64,000 nt of DNA from Lutispora thermophila DSM 19022. GTDB taxonomy: Bacteria > Bacillota > Clostridia > Lutisporales > Lutisporaceae. The notes beneath the pieces are model-generated. The model made no database searches. It saw only the letters and a program-made list of their open reading frames with translations, and was not told where the DNA came from. This document shows positions 1-7,971 of this stretch, in pieces. Numbering within the stretch: the stretch's first letter is position 1; each line of letters opens with the position of its first letter. Location: contig NZ_FQZS01000018.1 in the NCBI RefSeq assembly GCF_900142105.1, forward strand, positions 16,312-80,311, written 5' to 3'. Position numbers and translations under genes: made by a program.

Positions 1-1368
1 GTGTCTATATTTCTTGGAACCTATACTTATGAGACTTTGACGGCTTATACAAGAAATGCCTATATAGAATACACCATAAGCATGTATGAAACTGATGATA
101 TTGTGAGAGGTATTGCTGAAAGCATTGAGGAGACGCCTGATTTACGGTTGGATGATGATTATATTCAGAAAATTATAGATGAAGCTGTTGAAGAGGGAAA
201 TTTAAAAGTAATGATTACGGATATGGATGGTAAGGTATTATACAAATCAGCCAATGTTGTAGAAAATGAGATTGATTTGTATGAACTGATTAGAAATATA
301 AAGCATGTAGAAGACCGTTCGAGAGTTCCCCAAACATTAATGGAATATTCCTGCCTTTATCCTTCAAGGCTAAAGGACATGAAGGTTTATGTTATCGGCA
401 CCGGAGTACCTGAAGCAAATATTGCCTATGAATATACAGGAGCTGGAGCAGCCACCTTGATAACCACAATTGTGTACATAGGAGTATTCATCATAACTTT
501 TCAACTTCTCACAAAGAAAAAGATGAAATATATAGAGGAAATAGCCGCAGGACTTCAGGTCATATCTACAGGTAACCTTGATTTCAGAGTGCCAAGGAAG
601 GGGTCCGATGAACTGGCCTCTCTTGCCAATAACATTAATAATATGGCAGAAGAACTTAAATCCAAGATAGAAGAAGAGCGGAAAGCGGAGAGAACAAAAA
701 ATGAATTGATTACCAACATATCACATGATTTGAGAACTCCCCTTACTTCCATTATGGGATATTTGAAACTCATAAGTGATAAGAAATATGAAGACAGCAA
801 GCAATTAGAGGATTTTGTAAACATAGCCTATGGCAAGGCAGAAAAGCTTAAGACGCTTATAGATGATCTTTTTGAATACACTAAGATATCTAACGAAGGT
901 ATTAAGTTAAATATTGCCGAAGTAAATATAAATGAACTTTTGGAACAATTGATTGAAGAATTGGTGCCTGCCAGTGAGGAGAACCAATTGGAATTCGTAA
1001 AGGAAATACCTCATGAAAAAATAATTGTGAATGTGGATGCAGATTTGATGGTTAGAGTTTTTGAAAATCTTCTGGTCAATGCCATTAGATATTCCTACAA
1101 GCCAGGAAAGATAGCCATCAATTTAAGTTGTATTGATGGTAAGGTTACAGTGTGCATAGAAAACAGAGGAGATCCCATACCTTCAGAAGAACTACCTAAT
1201 CTTTTCAATAGGTTTTATAGACTTGAGAAGTCCAGAACATCATCCATGGGTGGTTCAGGCCTTGGACTTGCCATAGCTAAAAGCATAGTGGATCTTCACC
1301 AAGGAGATATATGGGCAGAATGTAAAGGAAACTGTATCAGGTTTTTCGTAGGATTGAAGCAAAAATAG
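1..1368 (+). CDS. Sensor histidine kinase, 5' end outside or at window edge
   Basis: Membrane sensor kinase of a two-component system, OmpR/PhoR/VanS type. The visible part has a short extracytoplasmic domain (about residues 1-145), a membrane segment (about 148-170), a HAMP linker (to about 222), a HisKA domain with the phospho-acceptor His in NISHDLRTPLTS (near residue 242), and a HATPase domain with N box NLLVNAIRYS and G box GGSGLGLAIAKS. The first transmembrane helix is missing or only partly present, so the frame probably begins upstream of base 1; the GTG at base 1 is unlikely to be the true start. The partner response regulator is expected just upstream. Five 11-bp-spaced repeats at 1610-1660 are a candidate target of that regulator. 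Confidence 0.9.
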   Translation: MSIFLGTYTYETLTAYTRNAYIEYTISMYETDDIVRGIAESIEETPDLRLDDDYIQKIIDEAVEEGNLKVMITDMDGKVLYKSANVVENEIDLYELIRNIKHVEDRSRVPQTLMEYSCLYPSRLKDMKVYVIGTGVPEANIAYEYTGAGAATLITTIVYIGVFIITFQLLTKKKMKYIEEIAAGLQVISTGNLDFRVPRKGSDELASLANNINNMAEELKSKIEEERKAERTKNELITNISHDLRTPLTSIMGYLKLISDKKYEDSKQLEDFVNIAYGKAEKLKTLIDDLFEYTKISNEGIKLNIAEVNINELLEQLIEELVPASEENQLEFVKEIPHEKIIVNVDADLMVRVFENLLVNAIRYSYKPGKIAINLSCIDGKVTVCIENRGDPIPSEELPNLFNRFYRLEKSRTSSMGGSGLGLAIAKSIVDLHQGDIWAECKGNCIRFFVGLKQK

Positions 1369-1372
1369 CCTT

Positions 1373-1399
1373 TGAAAAAGCGATTACATGGCTTTTTCT
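1373..1399 (+). terminator. Rho-independent terminator of the sensor kinase gene
   Basis: GAAAAAGC and GCTTTTTC arms flank a short loop a few bases after the kinase stop codon. It is a compact hairpin ending in a T-rich arm. Confidence 0.55.
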
Positions 1400-1426
1400 C
1401 CATGTTCAATTTAAAATGATTTATAG

Positions 1427-1470
1427 AAGGGCTTCCTTAGATGTAAATACTTTTGAAGGATGCCCTTTTT
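1427..1470 (+). terminator. Second hairpin with T-run after the sensor kinase
   Basis: AAGGGCTTCCTT pairs with AAGGATGCCCTT and is followed by TTT. It lies about 60 bases after the kinase stop and backs up the first hairpin. Confidence 0.6.
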
Positions 1471-1479
1471 ATAATGCTA

Positions 1480-1580
1480 GGAAAGTATAAATTTTTAATT
1501 TATACTCTCCGCAAAAGCATTTCAAGAAAGGCTTCATTGATTGATAAAATGCTTCCAAAGAAAGCCTTCCTTATTTCTAA
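1480..1580. repeat. Intergenic repeat, copy A
   Basis: Begins with an inverted repeat, GGAAAGTATAAATT then AATTTATACTCTCC (1480-1510). About 70 further bases include TTTCAAGAAAGGCT, a TTGATTG core and GCTTCCAAAG. The same order of blocks recurs in the same orientation at 13304-13406. It contains no reading frame. A second internal inverted repeat (AAGGCTT with AAGCCTT) suggests the transcript folds. Confidence 0.6.
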
Positions 1581-1609
1581 AAAGTATGTATGTCAATATA
1601 CATAAAGTT

Positions 1610-1660
1610 TTAAAGCAAATTTAAGATAATATTAAGATATTGTTTAATGATTGTTAAACT
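1610..1660 (+). promoter_or_regulatory. Five direct repeats at exact 11-bp spacing, candidate OmpR-family operator
   Basis: TTAAAGC at 1610, TTAAGAT at 1621, TTAAGAT at 1632, TTTAATG at 1643 and TTAAACT at 1654 start exactly 11 bp apart. OmpR/PhoB/PhoP-family regulators bind direct repeats with one-turn spacing. The array sits just before the gene that starts at 1707, with CATAAT-like -10 material at about 1669. That the adjacent two-component system binds here is inference. Confidence 0.5.
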
Positions 1661-1706
1661 CCTTATTGCATAATAAATGCATCACATAAAAAGGAGTTTA
1701 TGAATC

Positions 1707-2297
1707 ATGGATAAAAAGCATATTTATATTGTCCTTGTTAGAACCAAAACTTTAGTTTCAAGGCTTGTAAGGCTATTTATGAAGGATGAATATACCCATG
1801 CTGCAATTTCCTTGGATAGGGACCTAAAACATATGTACGGTTTTGGGAGGAAATATACATATAATCCTTTCATTGGGGCCTTCAGGAGGGAATATATAGA
1901 TAGAGGAGTTTACAAGCTTCATAAGAAAGTACCCTGTATGGTGTTGGAGGTGGAAGTTTCGGATGAGCAATACAAGAAGGCTCAAAGCATAATAAAACGG
2001 TTTTATACTAACAGCCATCTCTACAAATACAATTACAAAGGACTTTTATGTAATTTACTTAATATTGGGACATGGGATGATAAACATTTCCTTTGTTCAG
2101 AATTTGTTTATTATGTTTTAAATGAAATAGGAATTGTAGATTTTAATATGCCTAGAAACCTGGTAAGACCCCAAAGCCTATTGAATATCAAAAGCAATGT
2201 TGTATATAAAGGAGACTTAAAAGGTTACAAGCAAAGAAAGAGAGATTTTGCCGGGGCAAAAAGTCTTATCAGGGGGTTAAGCACCGTATATGAGTAA
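1707..2297 (+). CDS. Permuted papain-like (NlpC/P60 superfamily, YiiX/YycO-like) hydrolase
   Basis: A 196-residue protein with the permuted NlpC/P60 order: the His motif comes first (YTHAAISL, near residue 32) and the Cys motif later (HFLCSEFVYYVL, near residues 125-136). Permuted members cleave amide or ester bonds in cell wall or lipid substrates; the substrate here is unknown. No signal peptide is evident. The start is fixed by AAAAGGAGTTTATGA just upstream. The last 8 bases overlap the next gene, so the two are probably translationally coupled. Directly upstream is an 11-bp direct-repeat array that suggests control by the neighbouring two-component system. Confidence 0.75.
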   Translation: MDKKHIYIVLVRTKTLVSRLVRLFMKDEYTHAAISLDRDLKHMYGFGRKYTYNPFIGAFRREYIDRGVYKLHKKVPCMVLEVEVSDEQYKKAQSIIKRFYTNSHLYKYNYKGLLCNLLNIGTWDDKHFLCSEFVYYVLNEIGIVDFNMPRNLVRPQSLLNIKSNVVYKGDLKGYKQRKRDFAGAKSLIRGLSTVYE

Positions 2298-2883
2298 CAG
2301 GGCGGAGAAACTAAAGCATATTTTTAGGGTTTTAGTGGTTATTGGAGCGTTAATTTGTATAGGGGTATATGTAAAAGTAAGTGGCATTATGCAGGTCCTT
2401 ACATCATTGGAGGAGTTTAGAAAATATATAGCCGGCTTTGGAGCAAAAGCAGATTTGGTGTTTTTCATTGTCCAGCTTGCTTCTGTCATTTTTGCACCAA
2501 TACCGAGCAATGTAAGTTCAGCGGCAGGAGCAATGATATTTGGTTTATGGAAGTCCTTTATCATCAGCACAACTGCAATAATATTAGGGTCTATCATTGT
2601 GTTTGCGCTGGCAAGAAAGTTTGGGAAGCCCTTTGCTGACAGGTTTGTAAATGACAAAGTTACAATCAAATATGGACATCTTCTTGCAATGAAAGGAGAG
2701 ATGCTGCTGGCTATAATGTTATTCCTTCCTTTCTTTCCCGATGATGCAATTTGCATTGTGGCAGGGCTCAGCAATATAAAATTCAGCAAATTTCTTACCA
2801 TCGTTATTTTTACTCGGCCTTGGGGGATTCTGGTTTCATCGGTTGTCGGTTCAATGGATACAATTATCAGATGGTGGGGTTAA
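2290..2883 (+). CDS. VTT-domain (TVP38/TMEM64, SNARE-associated) membrane protein
   Basis: A 197-residue integral membrane protein of the VTT/DedA superfamily. Visible features are an N-terminal helix (about 11-30), the motif VIFAPIPSNVSSAAGAMIFG (about 75-95), a helix with GSIIVFALARKFGKP, and the conserved C-terminal pattern LFLPFFPDDAICIVAGLS. Relatives act in lipid scrambling or undecaprenyl-phosphate recycling, but this branch has no settled substrate. The start overlaps the preceding hydrolase gene by 8 bases, which supports a shared envelope role. Family assignment is firm and function is not. Confidence 0.85.
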   Translation: MSNRAEKLKHIFRVLVVIGALICIGVYVKVSGIMQVLTSLEEFRKYIAGFGAKADLVFFIVQLASVIFAPIPSNVSSAAGAMIFGLWKSFIISTTAIILGSIIVFALARKFGKPFADRFVNDKVTIKYGHLLAMKGEMLLAIMLFLPFFPDDAICIVAGLSNIKFSKFLTIVIFTRPWGILVSSVVGSMDTIIRWWG

Positions 2884-2927
2884 GAAATCTAATTGCAGGG
2901 AGGTACACAAATAAAATGCCCGATTTC

Positions 2928-3479
2928 CTATTGATTTAAGTTTACTTTCAGGTATGATGACTTCCTTAAGATTGGAACATTATATGCAAAAATCCAAGCA
3001 TGAGATCCATTGGTTAACCTAAACACATTTCCAGTTTCTATTCTGGCAGGTATGCCTACAGCACGAAGCAGTCTGATGGTTGATGTACAATAATCACTGC
3101 AGTGTTCAAATCTTGCATACAGAATTCTTCATAGTATAGTATTGTAAGTTTTTTCAGTAAGTTTGAAGCCATACCACATGTTTGTTGCAACCCAATAAAA
3201 GATTTTTCCTGCTTTCTCATAATCTGTAGTACATACTGCCGTAATTTCTTCAGCCAATTTAATAAACTCAGGGGTTTTCAAGCCGCTGGTCGCATTATCC
3301 TCTCTCAGATAATATTCCAGCACGGCAGGATAATTTTCATATTTAGCATACTCTTTTTTGTTGTATTCAAGTATCTCATATGTAGAGCCTCTACAAACCG
3401 GTATAATGGATAAAAAATAATATATACTGGAAAGCTTGATAACAAGCGTTTCTCCATTAGTAAGTCTCCATTCTGCAAT
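2928..3479 (-). pseudogene. Transglutaminase-like protein, decayed
   Basis: On the minus strand one frame runs from about 3479 to 2928 with a single internal TGA (3131-3129). Before the stop it reads EEITAVCTTDYEKAGKIFYW, the usual start of a transglutaminase core. After the stop the same frame gives RFEHCSDYCTSTIRLLRAVG, then IPARIETG and SHAW, matching the catalytic Cys and His motifs. A TAA stands directly upstream of the open part, no start codon or ribosome binding site is visible, and the Asp region at the C-terminus is lost. It is a fragment broken at both ends by stops. Confidence 0.7.
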
Positions 3480-3768
3480 TTAGCATTAGTCCGATAGATG
3501 TTCTGTGGATTTTCCTATTTTGGGAGAATCAACATGTATAGACGGATGAGATAAGGACATGAGTTGGATTAACATCCGCAAGGTTGAATTTTCTGCCAAA
3601 TAGAGCCTTGTCCAAGTTTAGAAAACATGCGGAAATATGCCAAAATATCAAGTATATATTACCATCATGTGCAAAATGCTGTCAACAAAAGCTCTGGGGC
3701 GTAGCCCTCGGCACAGCCTATGACCAATAAGAGAACAAGCTAGAAATGATATATGAAGTTAGGTTATT
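3480..3768. other. Gene-free stretch after the transglutaminase remnant
   Basis: No frame with coding character is seen on either strand. A tight GGGC-gta-GCCC hairpin occurs near 3697-3709. The stretch is probably decayed sequence continuous with the pseudogene. Confidence 0.4.
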
Positions 3769-3773
3769 ATTAT

Positions 3774-3781
3774 GGTATAAT
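3774..3781 (+). promoter_or_regulatory. Extended -10 promoter for the Rsm22-like gene
   Basis: TGGTATAAT is an extended -10 (TGnTATAAT) about 75 bases before the start at 3856. No good -35 is seen at the right distance. Confidence 0.4.
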
Positions 3782-3855
3782 TCAACGAAGCAGATAGCAG
3801 ATCTGGGGTTTTTATAGACATTTCATAGAGCATAGCTAGAGCGGAGGTAGTGTCA

Positions 3856-4824
3856 ATGGAGTTGCCTATTGGACTTAGAATAGCCATAGAAAATGAGATT
3901 ACAGGAATTAGACATGAGCAATTAAAGCAGGATGCTCAAATGCTAAGTAAAAGATATAGAAATGAGAGCAAAGAAGGAAGAAGATTGATTACCAGCAGTA
4001 ACGAAGCGGCAGCTTATTCGGTGGTAAGGATGCCAGCAACATATGGGGCTGTTTACACAGCCCTGAGATATACTCTCAACCTTATCAATTGTAAAATAGA
4101 ATCATTGATGGATGTTGGTGCAGGGACAGGCACTGCATCTTGGGCCGCTGATTCCCTAATTCCTTTAAAAAGAATCCTATGCCTGGAAAGGGAGAGGGCA
4201 ATGGTTCAGGTAGGCCAGAGGATGATGCGAGAGGGTTCTCCAGTTTTGAGAAATGCGGAATGGGTGAATTATGACCTCGCCATGGATGAAATTCCAGAGA
4301 AAGCAGATTTGGTCATTGCTTCCTATGTATTGAATGAACTCACAGAAAAAGAAAGAATTAAAGCTTTAGATAAGCTGTGGCAGTCAGCGGATAAAATATT
4401 GCTGATTGTGGAGCCAGGAACCTCAGAGGCATATTTTCAGTTAAAAAGGATGAGAGAGTATATGCTGACTAAGGGAGCTCACATAATTTCACCCTGTCCC
4501 CATGAAAATGGGTGTGGGATTCCAGAGAATGATTGGTGTCACTTTAGCTGTAGAATACCCAGAAGCAAACTGCATCGTTTATTAAAAGAGGGAGAATTAC
4601 CTTATGAGGATGAAAAGTTCACATACTTGGCTATAGCCCCTCAACAATACAGTAAGCCGGAAGGACGTATATTAAGGCATCCCATCATTGAGAAGGGAAG
4701 AGTGACCCTTGATATCTGCTGTCCGGATGGAATAAGGAAAGTGAATATCACCAAGAAGGATGGGGAATTATATAAAAAAGCAAGGAAAGCCAACTGGGGC
4801 GATGAATTTGGGTTGACAATATAG
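3856..4824 (+). CDS. Rsm22/METTL17-family SAM-dependent methyltransferase
   Basis: A 322-residue class I methyltransferase. The SAM-binding motif MDVGAGTGTASWAA lies near residues 86-99, and VIASYVLNELTEKER follows as the post-II region. A Cys cluster near residues 205-225 (CPHENGCGIPENDWCHFSCR) matches the metal-binding cysteines of Rsm22/METTL17, which is linked to ribosomal small-subunit assembly and carries an iron-sulfur cluster in mitochondria. ATG at 3856 is preferred because GGAGGT ends at 3848, giving 7-nt spacing; the GTG at 3850 is too close. No operon partner is seen. The bacterial substrate is not established. Confidence 0.85.
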   Translation: MELPIGLRIAIENEITGIRHEQLKQDAQMLSKRYRNESKEGRRLITSSNEAAAYSVVRMPATYGAVYTALRYTLNLINCKIESLMDVGAGTGTASWAADSLIPLKRILCLERERAMVQVGQRMMREGSPVLRNAEWVNYDLAMDEIPEKADLVIASYVLNELTEKERIKALDKLWQSADKILLIVEPGTSEAYFQLKRMREYMLTKGAHIISPCPHENGCGIPENDWCHFSCRIPRSKLHRLLKEGELPYEDEKFTYLAIAPQQYSKPEGRILRHPIIEKGRVTLDICCPDGIRKVNITKKDGELYKKARKANWGDEFGLTI

Positions 4825-5100
4825 CTTGTATAATTGTATAATTTAGTAAAAATTAAGAAAGGTAAGGTATTTGCAGCGATGAGAATATAAGTTCACTTCA
4901 TAGGATGATAAATACGGTTATATGATGAGGTCTTGGGAAAAGGCTTTGTAGTCATGCTTATGAGTGGATAGTATTCTGAAGCTGCAAATGGCTTGTTTCA
5001 TAATATGCTTAATGAATAGTGAAGACTGACAGATAAAGTCTGCCAGCTTCTATTTAGTGTGGTCTAATTTATTATGCATTTGCATATTATATGGAATACT
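4825..5100 (+). other. Leader region upstream of the ABC-F gene
   Basis: About 280 bases without a clear gene. GAAGACTG, AGTCTG and GCTTC segments at 5021-5052 can form alternative pairings, as in attenuated resistance-gene leaders. A short frame from 5074 is in phase with the ABC-F gene and could be a leader peptide or an N-terminal extension. Both readings are speculative. Confidence 0.3.
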
Positions 5101-5130
5101 ATCCTCTCTAAAGAAAGGGAGGATTTTTTT
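5101..5130 (+). promoter_or_regulatory. Terminator-like hairpin that contains the ABC-F ribosome binding site
   Basis: ATCCTCTC (5101-5108) pairs with GGGAGGAT (5117-5124), followed by seven T. GGGAGG is also the Shine-Dalgarno sequence for the ATG at 5131, so folding would both terminate transcription and hide the ribosome binding site. Antibiotic-resistance ABC-F genes are commonly controlled by ribosome-mediated attenuation in such leaders; that mechanism here is inference. Confidence 0.6.
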
Positions 5131-6785
5131 ATGTTATTGATTGAGTGCAATAATATTAAAAAATATTTTGGTGATAAGTTGATATTGGATTTTGAGCATT
5201 TGGAAGTTCATTCGGAAGATAGAATAGGAGTAGTTGGCATAAACGGAGCAGGCAAAACTACACTGCTCAATATATTGAGCAGTAGGCTTGAACCCGATGA
5301 AGGTCAGGTAAAGCTATATGGAAGGGTAGCGTATATATCCCAGCTGGAGCCTGCCGAAAGGCAGAATATAAGCAGTGAGATGGCTTCAAGATTTGGTGTT
5401 GGAACTGTTTGGAATGAGCATATGAGCGGTGGAGAGAAGACAAGGTTCAAACTGGCGGCGGCTTTGGATGACAACAGTTCTGTGATACTGGCAGATGAAC
5501 CTACCAGCAATGTAGACATGGAAGGCATTGAGCTAATGGCAGAAAAGTTCATGGAGTACAATGGTGCCTTGATGGTCATATCCCATGATCGAAACTTTTT
5601 GGATAAGATATGCAATGAGATTTTGGAAATAGAAGATGGCAAAATAAAATTATACAATGGCAATTACAGCGCATACAGGGACCAAAAGATTCATGAAAGA
5701 GAAAGAGCCCAACTTGAATATGAGGAATATGTGAAAGAGAAAAAGAGGCTTGAAGGCGTTATTGAAGGATTAAAGCGGAATGTGAAGAGCATGAGAAAAA
5801 CGCCAAAAAGGATGGGAAATTCTGAGGCGAGACTCCACAAGATGGGACCACAGAAATCCCAAGCAGCTTTGGAGAGGGCAGTTAAGAATGTGGAAAAAAG
5901 AATTCAACACCTTGAAGTAAAAGAAAAGCCTAAGGAGCAGCCTGAAATAAAGCTGGATATTCAGGAAGGAGACAGACTCCATAGCAAAATAATTATAGAG
6001 GGGAAGAATATTACAAAGGTCTTTGGTGAAAAAATCATATTTAAAGAGGCTTCCTTCAGCATCTACAATAATTCTAAAGTCGCTTTGATTGGTCCAAATG
6101 GATGTGGCAAGACAACTCTGATAAAGATGATTATGGACAATGATGCCTCAATAAGAATTGCTAAAGGAGCCAAGATAGGATACTTCAGTCAGGAAATGGA
6201 TATTCTCAATAAAATCTTAGCATCATAGAAAATGTGATGGAAAGCAGCATATATCCTGAAAGTTTCGCAAGATTATTGCTTGCTAGACTGCTTTTCAGGG
6301 GAGATGAAGTTTACAAAAAGGTTCATGTGCTAAGCGGAGGAGAACAGGTGAAAGTTTCCTTTGCCAAGATGCTGTTGCAGGATATTAATCTGCTGATACT
6401 TGATGAACCCACCAATTATATGGATATAAACTCCCTTGAGGTTATGGAGGAAAGCCTTAGGGAATATAACGGCACATTATTGTTTGTTTCCCATGACCGT
6501 AGATTTGTTGATGCTTTGGCAGATCATATCATGACGATTGAAGACATGAAAATAAGGATGTTTTCGGGCAATTATGCAGAATATCTGGAGAAAAGAAAAA
6601 AGTCTGGAAATGAGACTAAAGAAGATATTGAAAAGCAGGTACTGTTGTTGAGGAATAGGCTTTCGGAAGTCATAGGCAGATTGTCTATGCCATCTAAGAA
6701 TGATGATGTGGAAGCATTGAATAAGGAATATTTCAAGATAATGGATGAACTGAGAGAGCTTGATAATATTTTGAAAAGCTTTTAA
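5131..6785 (+). pseudogene. ARE-type ABC-F ATPase (Vga/Lsa/VmlR-like), split by a 1-nt frameshift
   Basis: A soluble two-NBD ABC-F protein with no membrane domain; relatives displace ribosome-targeting antibiotics. NBD1 has GINGAGKTTL, MSGGEKTRF and VILADEPTSNVD. A basic linker with KRMGNSEARLHKMGPQ follows. NBD2 has GPNGCGKTTL, VLSGGEQVKVSFAKMLL and LLILDEPTNYMD. The NYMD form and short NBD1 resemble resistance-type members rather than Uup or EttA. The first frame stops at 6228. The remainder continues one phase over from 6213. One extra A in the AAAA run at 6211-6214 would restore LNKNLSIIENVMESS without a gap, so this is either a recent mutation or a sequence error. Start 5131 follows GGGAGG at 8-nt spacing. 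Confidence 0.85.
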
Positions 6786-6849
6786 GTATTTAAGACTATG
6801 GTAATAATAAGGGGGAGCTTTCATAGATAATTTTACAAGGTGGTATTTT

Positions 6850-7812
6850 ATGATTTTTAGACTGGGATATGTGGCAATGACTCTCAATTTGGCTGATTGC
6901 TCCCCTTCAACAACTGTGACGGTTGCAAACTTTAGCAAGTTGTCGGATGATGATACCAGGTTATATAAGCTTAGGAAGATAACACAGAAGAATCTTCATA
7001 ATACCCTCAGAATCCTAAGATATAATGAGGCATACAATATAAAGGTTTTCCGATTTACATCCAAGTTGGTGCCTCTTGCTACTCATCCTCTTACAGAGGG
7101 ATGGGATTATGCAAAGGACTTCGAAAAAGAGTTTAAGGAAATAGGGGACTTTGTAAAGTCGAGGGATTTCAGAGTTAGCGCTCATCCAGGTCATTACACT
7201 TTGATAAATTCTAAATCAAAAGAGGTTGTGAAGAGCTCTATAAAGGATCTGGAGTATCATGTGAGAGTATTTGAAGCCATGGGCCTTGAAGATTATAAGT
7301 ATAAGCTTGTGATACACATTGGTGGCTTATATAAGGACAAGGAAGAATCCATTGAGAGGTTTAAGGAAAACTTCGTGATGCTTCCTGATGGAATCAGAAA
7401 GAGGTTAATTCTCGAGAATGATGACAAATCTTATACTGCCTATGATGTGCTGAATATATGTAAAGAATTAAAGGTGCCTATGGTTTTAGATGTTCATCAT
7501 CACAGATGTGTTAATAATGGAGAGGACCTTGAGGATCTTTTGCCTGAGATCTTTGATACATGGAATGGAGAAGCCTTTAATCCTAAAGTACATTTTTCAA
7601 GCTCAAAAAACCCTAAGAACTTTAGAAGCCATGCAGATGATATTGATGTTGATGAATTCAGAAGCTTCTTGGATATAGCTAAGAAAATAGGAAGAGATTT
7701 TGATGTAATGCTGGAAGCTAAGAATAAAGATGTGGCTTTATTGAATCTCTCCAACAAACTTGAGAAGATAGAAGGAATAAAGAAAATTAATGAAGGAGAA
7801 TTTGAGATCTAA
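6850..7812 (+). CDS. uvsE: UV DNA damage endonuclease UvsE/UvdE
   Basis: A 320-residue TIM-barrel endonuclease that nicks DNA 5' to UV photoproducts and abasic sites. The N-terminus (RLGYVAMTLNL, then KLRKITQKNLHNTLRILRYN) is typical of the family. Metal-ligand regions are visible as FRVSAHPGHYTLINS, YKLVIHIGGLY, RLILENDDKSYTAYD and PMVLDVHHHRC, with VHFSSSK and DVMLEAKNKD near the C-terminus. Length is normal. AAGGTGG lies 7 bases before ATG 6850. It stands alone in its orientation context, about 65 bases after the ABC-F gene. Confidence 0.95.
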   Translation: MIFRLGYVAMTLNLADCSPSTTVTVANFSKLSDDDTRLYKLRKITQKNLHNTLRILRYNEAYNIKVFRFTSKLVPLATHPLTEGWDYAKDFEKEFKEIGDFVKSRDFRVSAHPGHYTLINSKSKEVVKSSIKDLEYHVRVFEAMGLEDYKYKLVIHIGGLYKDKEESIERFKENFVMLPDGIRKRLILENDDKSYTAYDVLNICKELKVPMVLDVHHHRCVNNGEDLEDLLPEIFDTWNGEAFNPKVHFSSSKNPKNFRSHADDIDVDEFRSFLDIAKKIGRDFDVMLEAKNKDVALLNLSNKLEKIEGIKKINEGEFEI

Positions 7813-7865
7813 ATAAACATATAATGGGTATTAAACCATACAATTACGCCCATGGAAGAATAAAG

Positions 7866-7895
7866 TTGACACAGATAATAAAATATATGATATTA
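7866..7895 (+). promoter_or_regulatory. Sigma-A-like promoter for the SLH/NlpC-P60 gene
   Basis: TTGACA at 7866-7871 is followed by TATATGATATTAT-rich sequence at about 7885-7895. Transcription starting near 7903 would favour the ATG at 7972 over the one at 7909, which has no ribosome binding site. Confidence 0.45.
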
Positions 7896-7971
7896 TGTTA
7901 ACATAAAAATGAGCTATTGCTTTGGAACAAATCACTACTCCCCAACGTCGCAGGAAAGGATGAAGCAATTA

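Noticed and set aside
3697..3709. Tight GGGC-gta-GCCC hairpin that could be an IS200/IS605 end
   Set aside because: No tyrosine transposase, TnpB or second end is visible; a 4-bp stem is too little evidence.
6205..6235. Programmed -1 frameshifting in the ABC-F gene
   Set aside because: The site TAAAATC is not a slippery heptamer and no downstream stimulatory structure is evident; a base loss in AAAA explains it.
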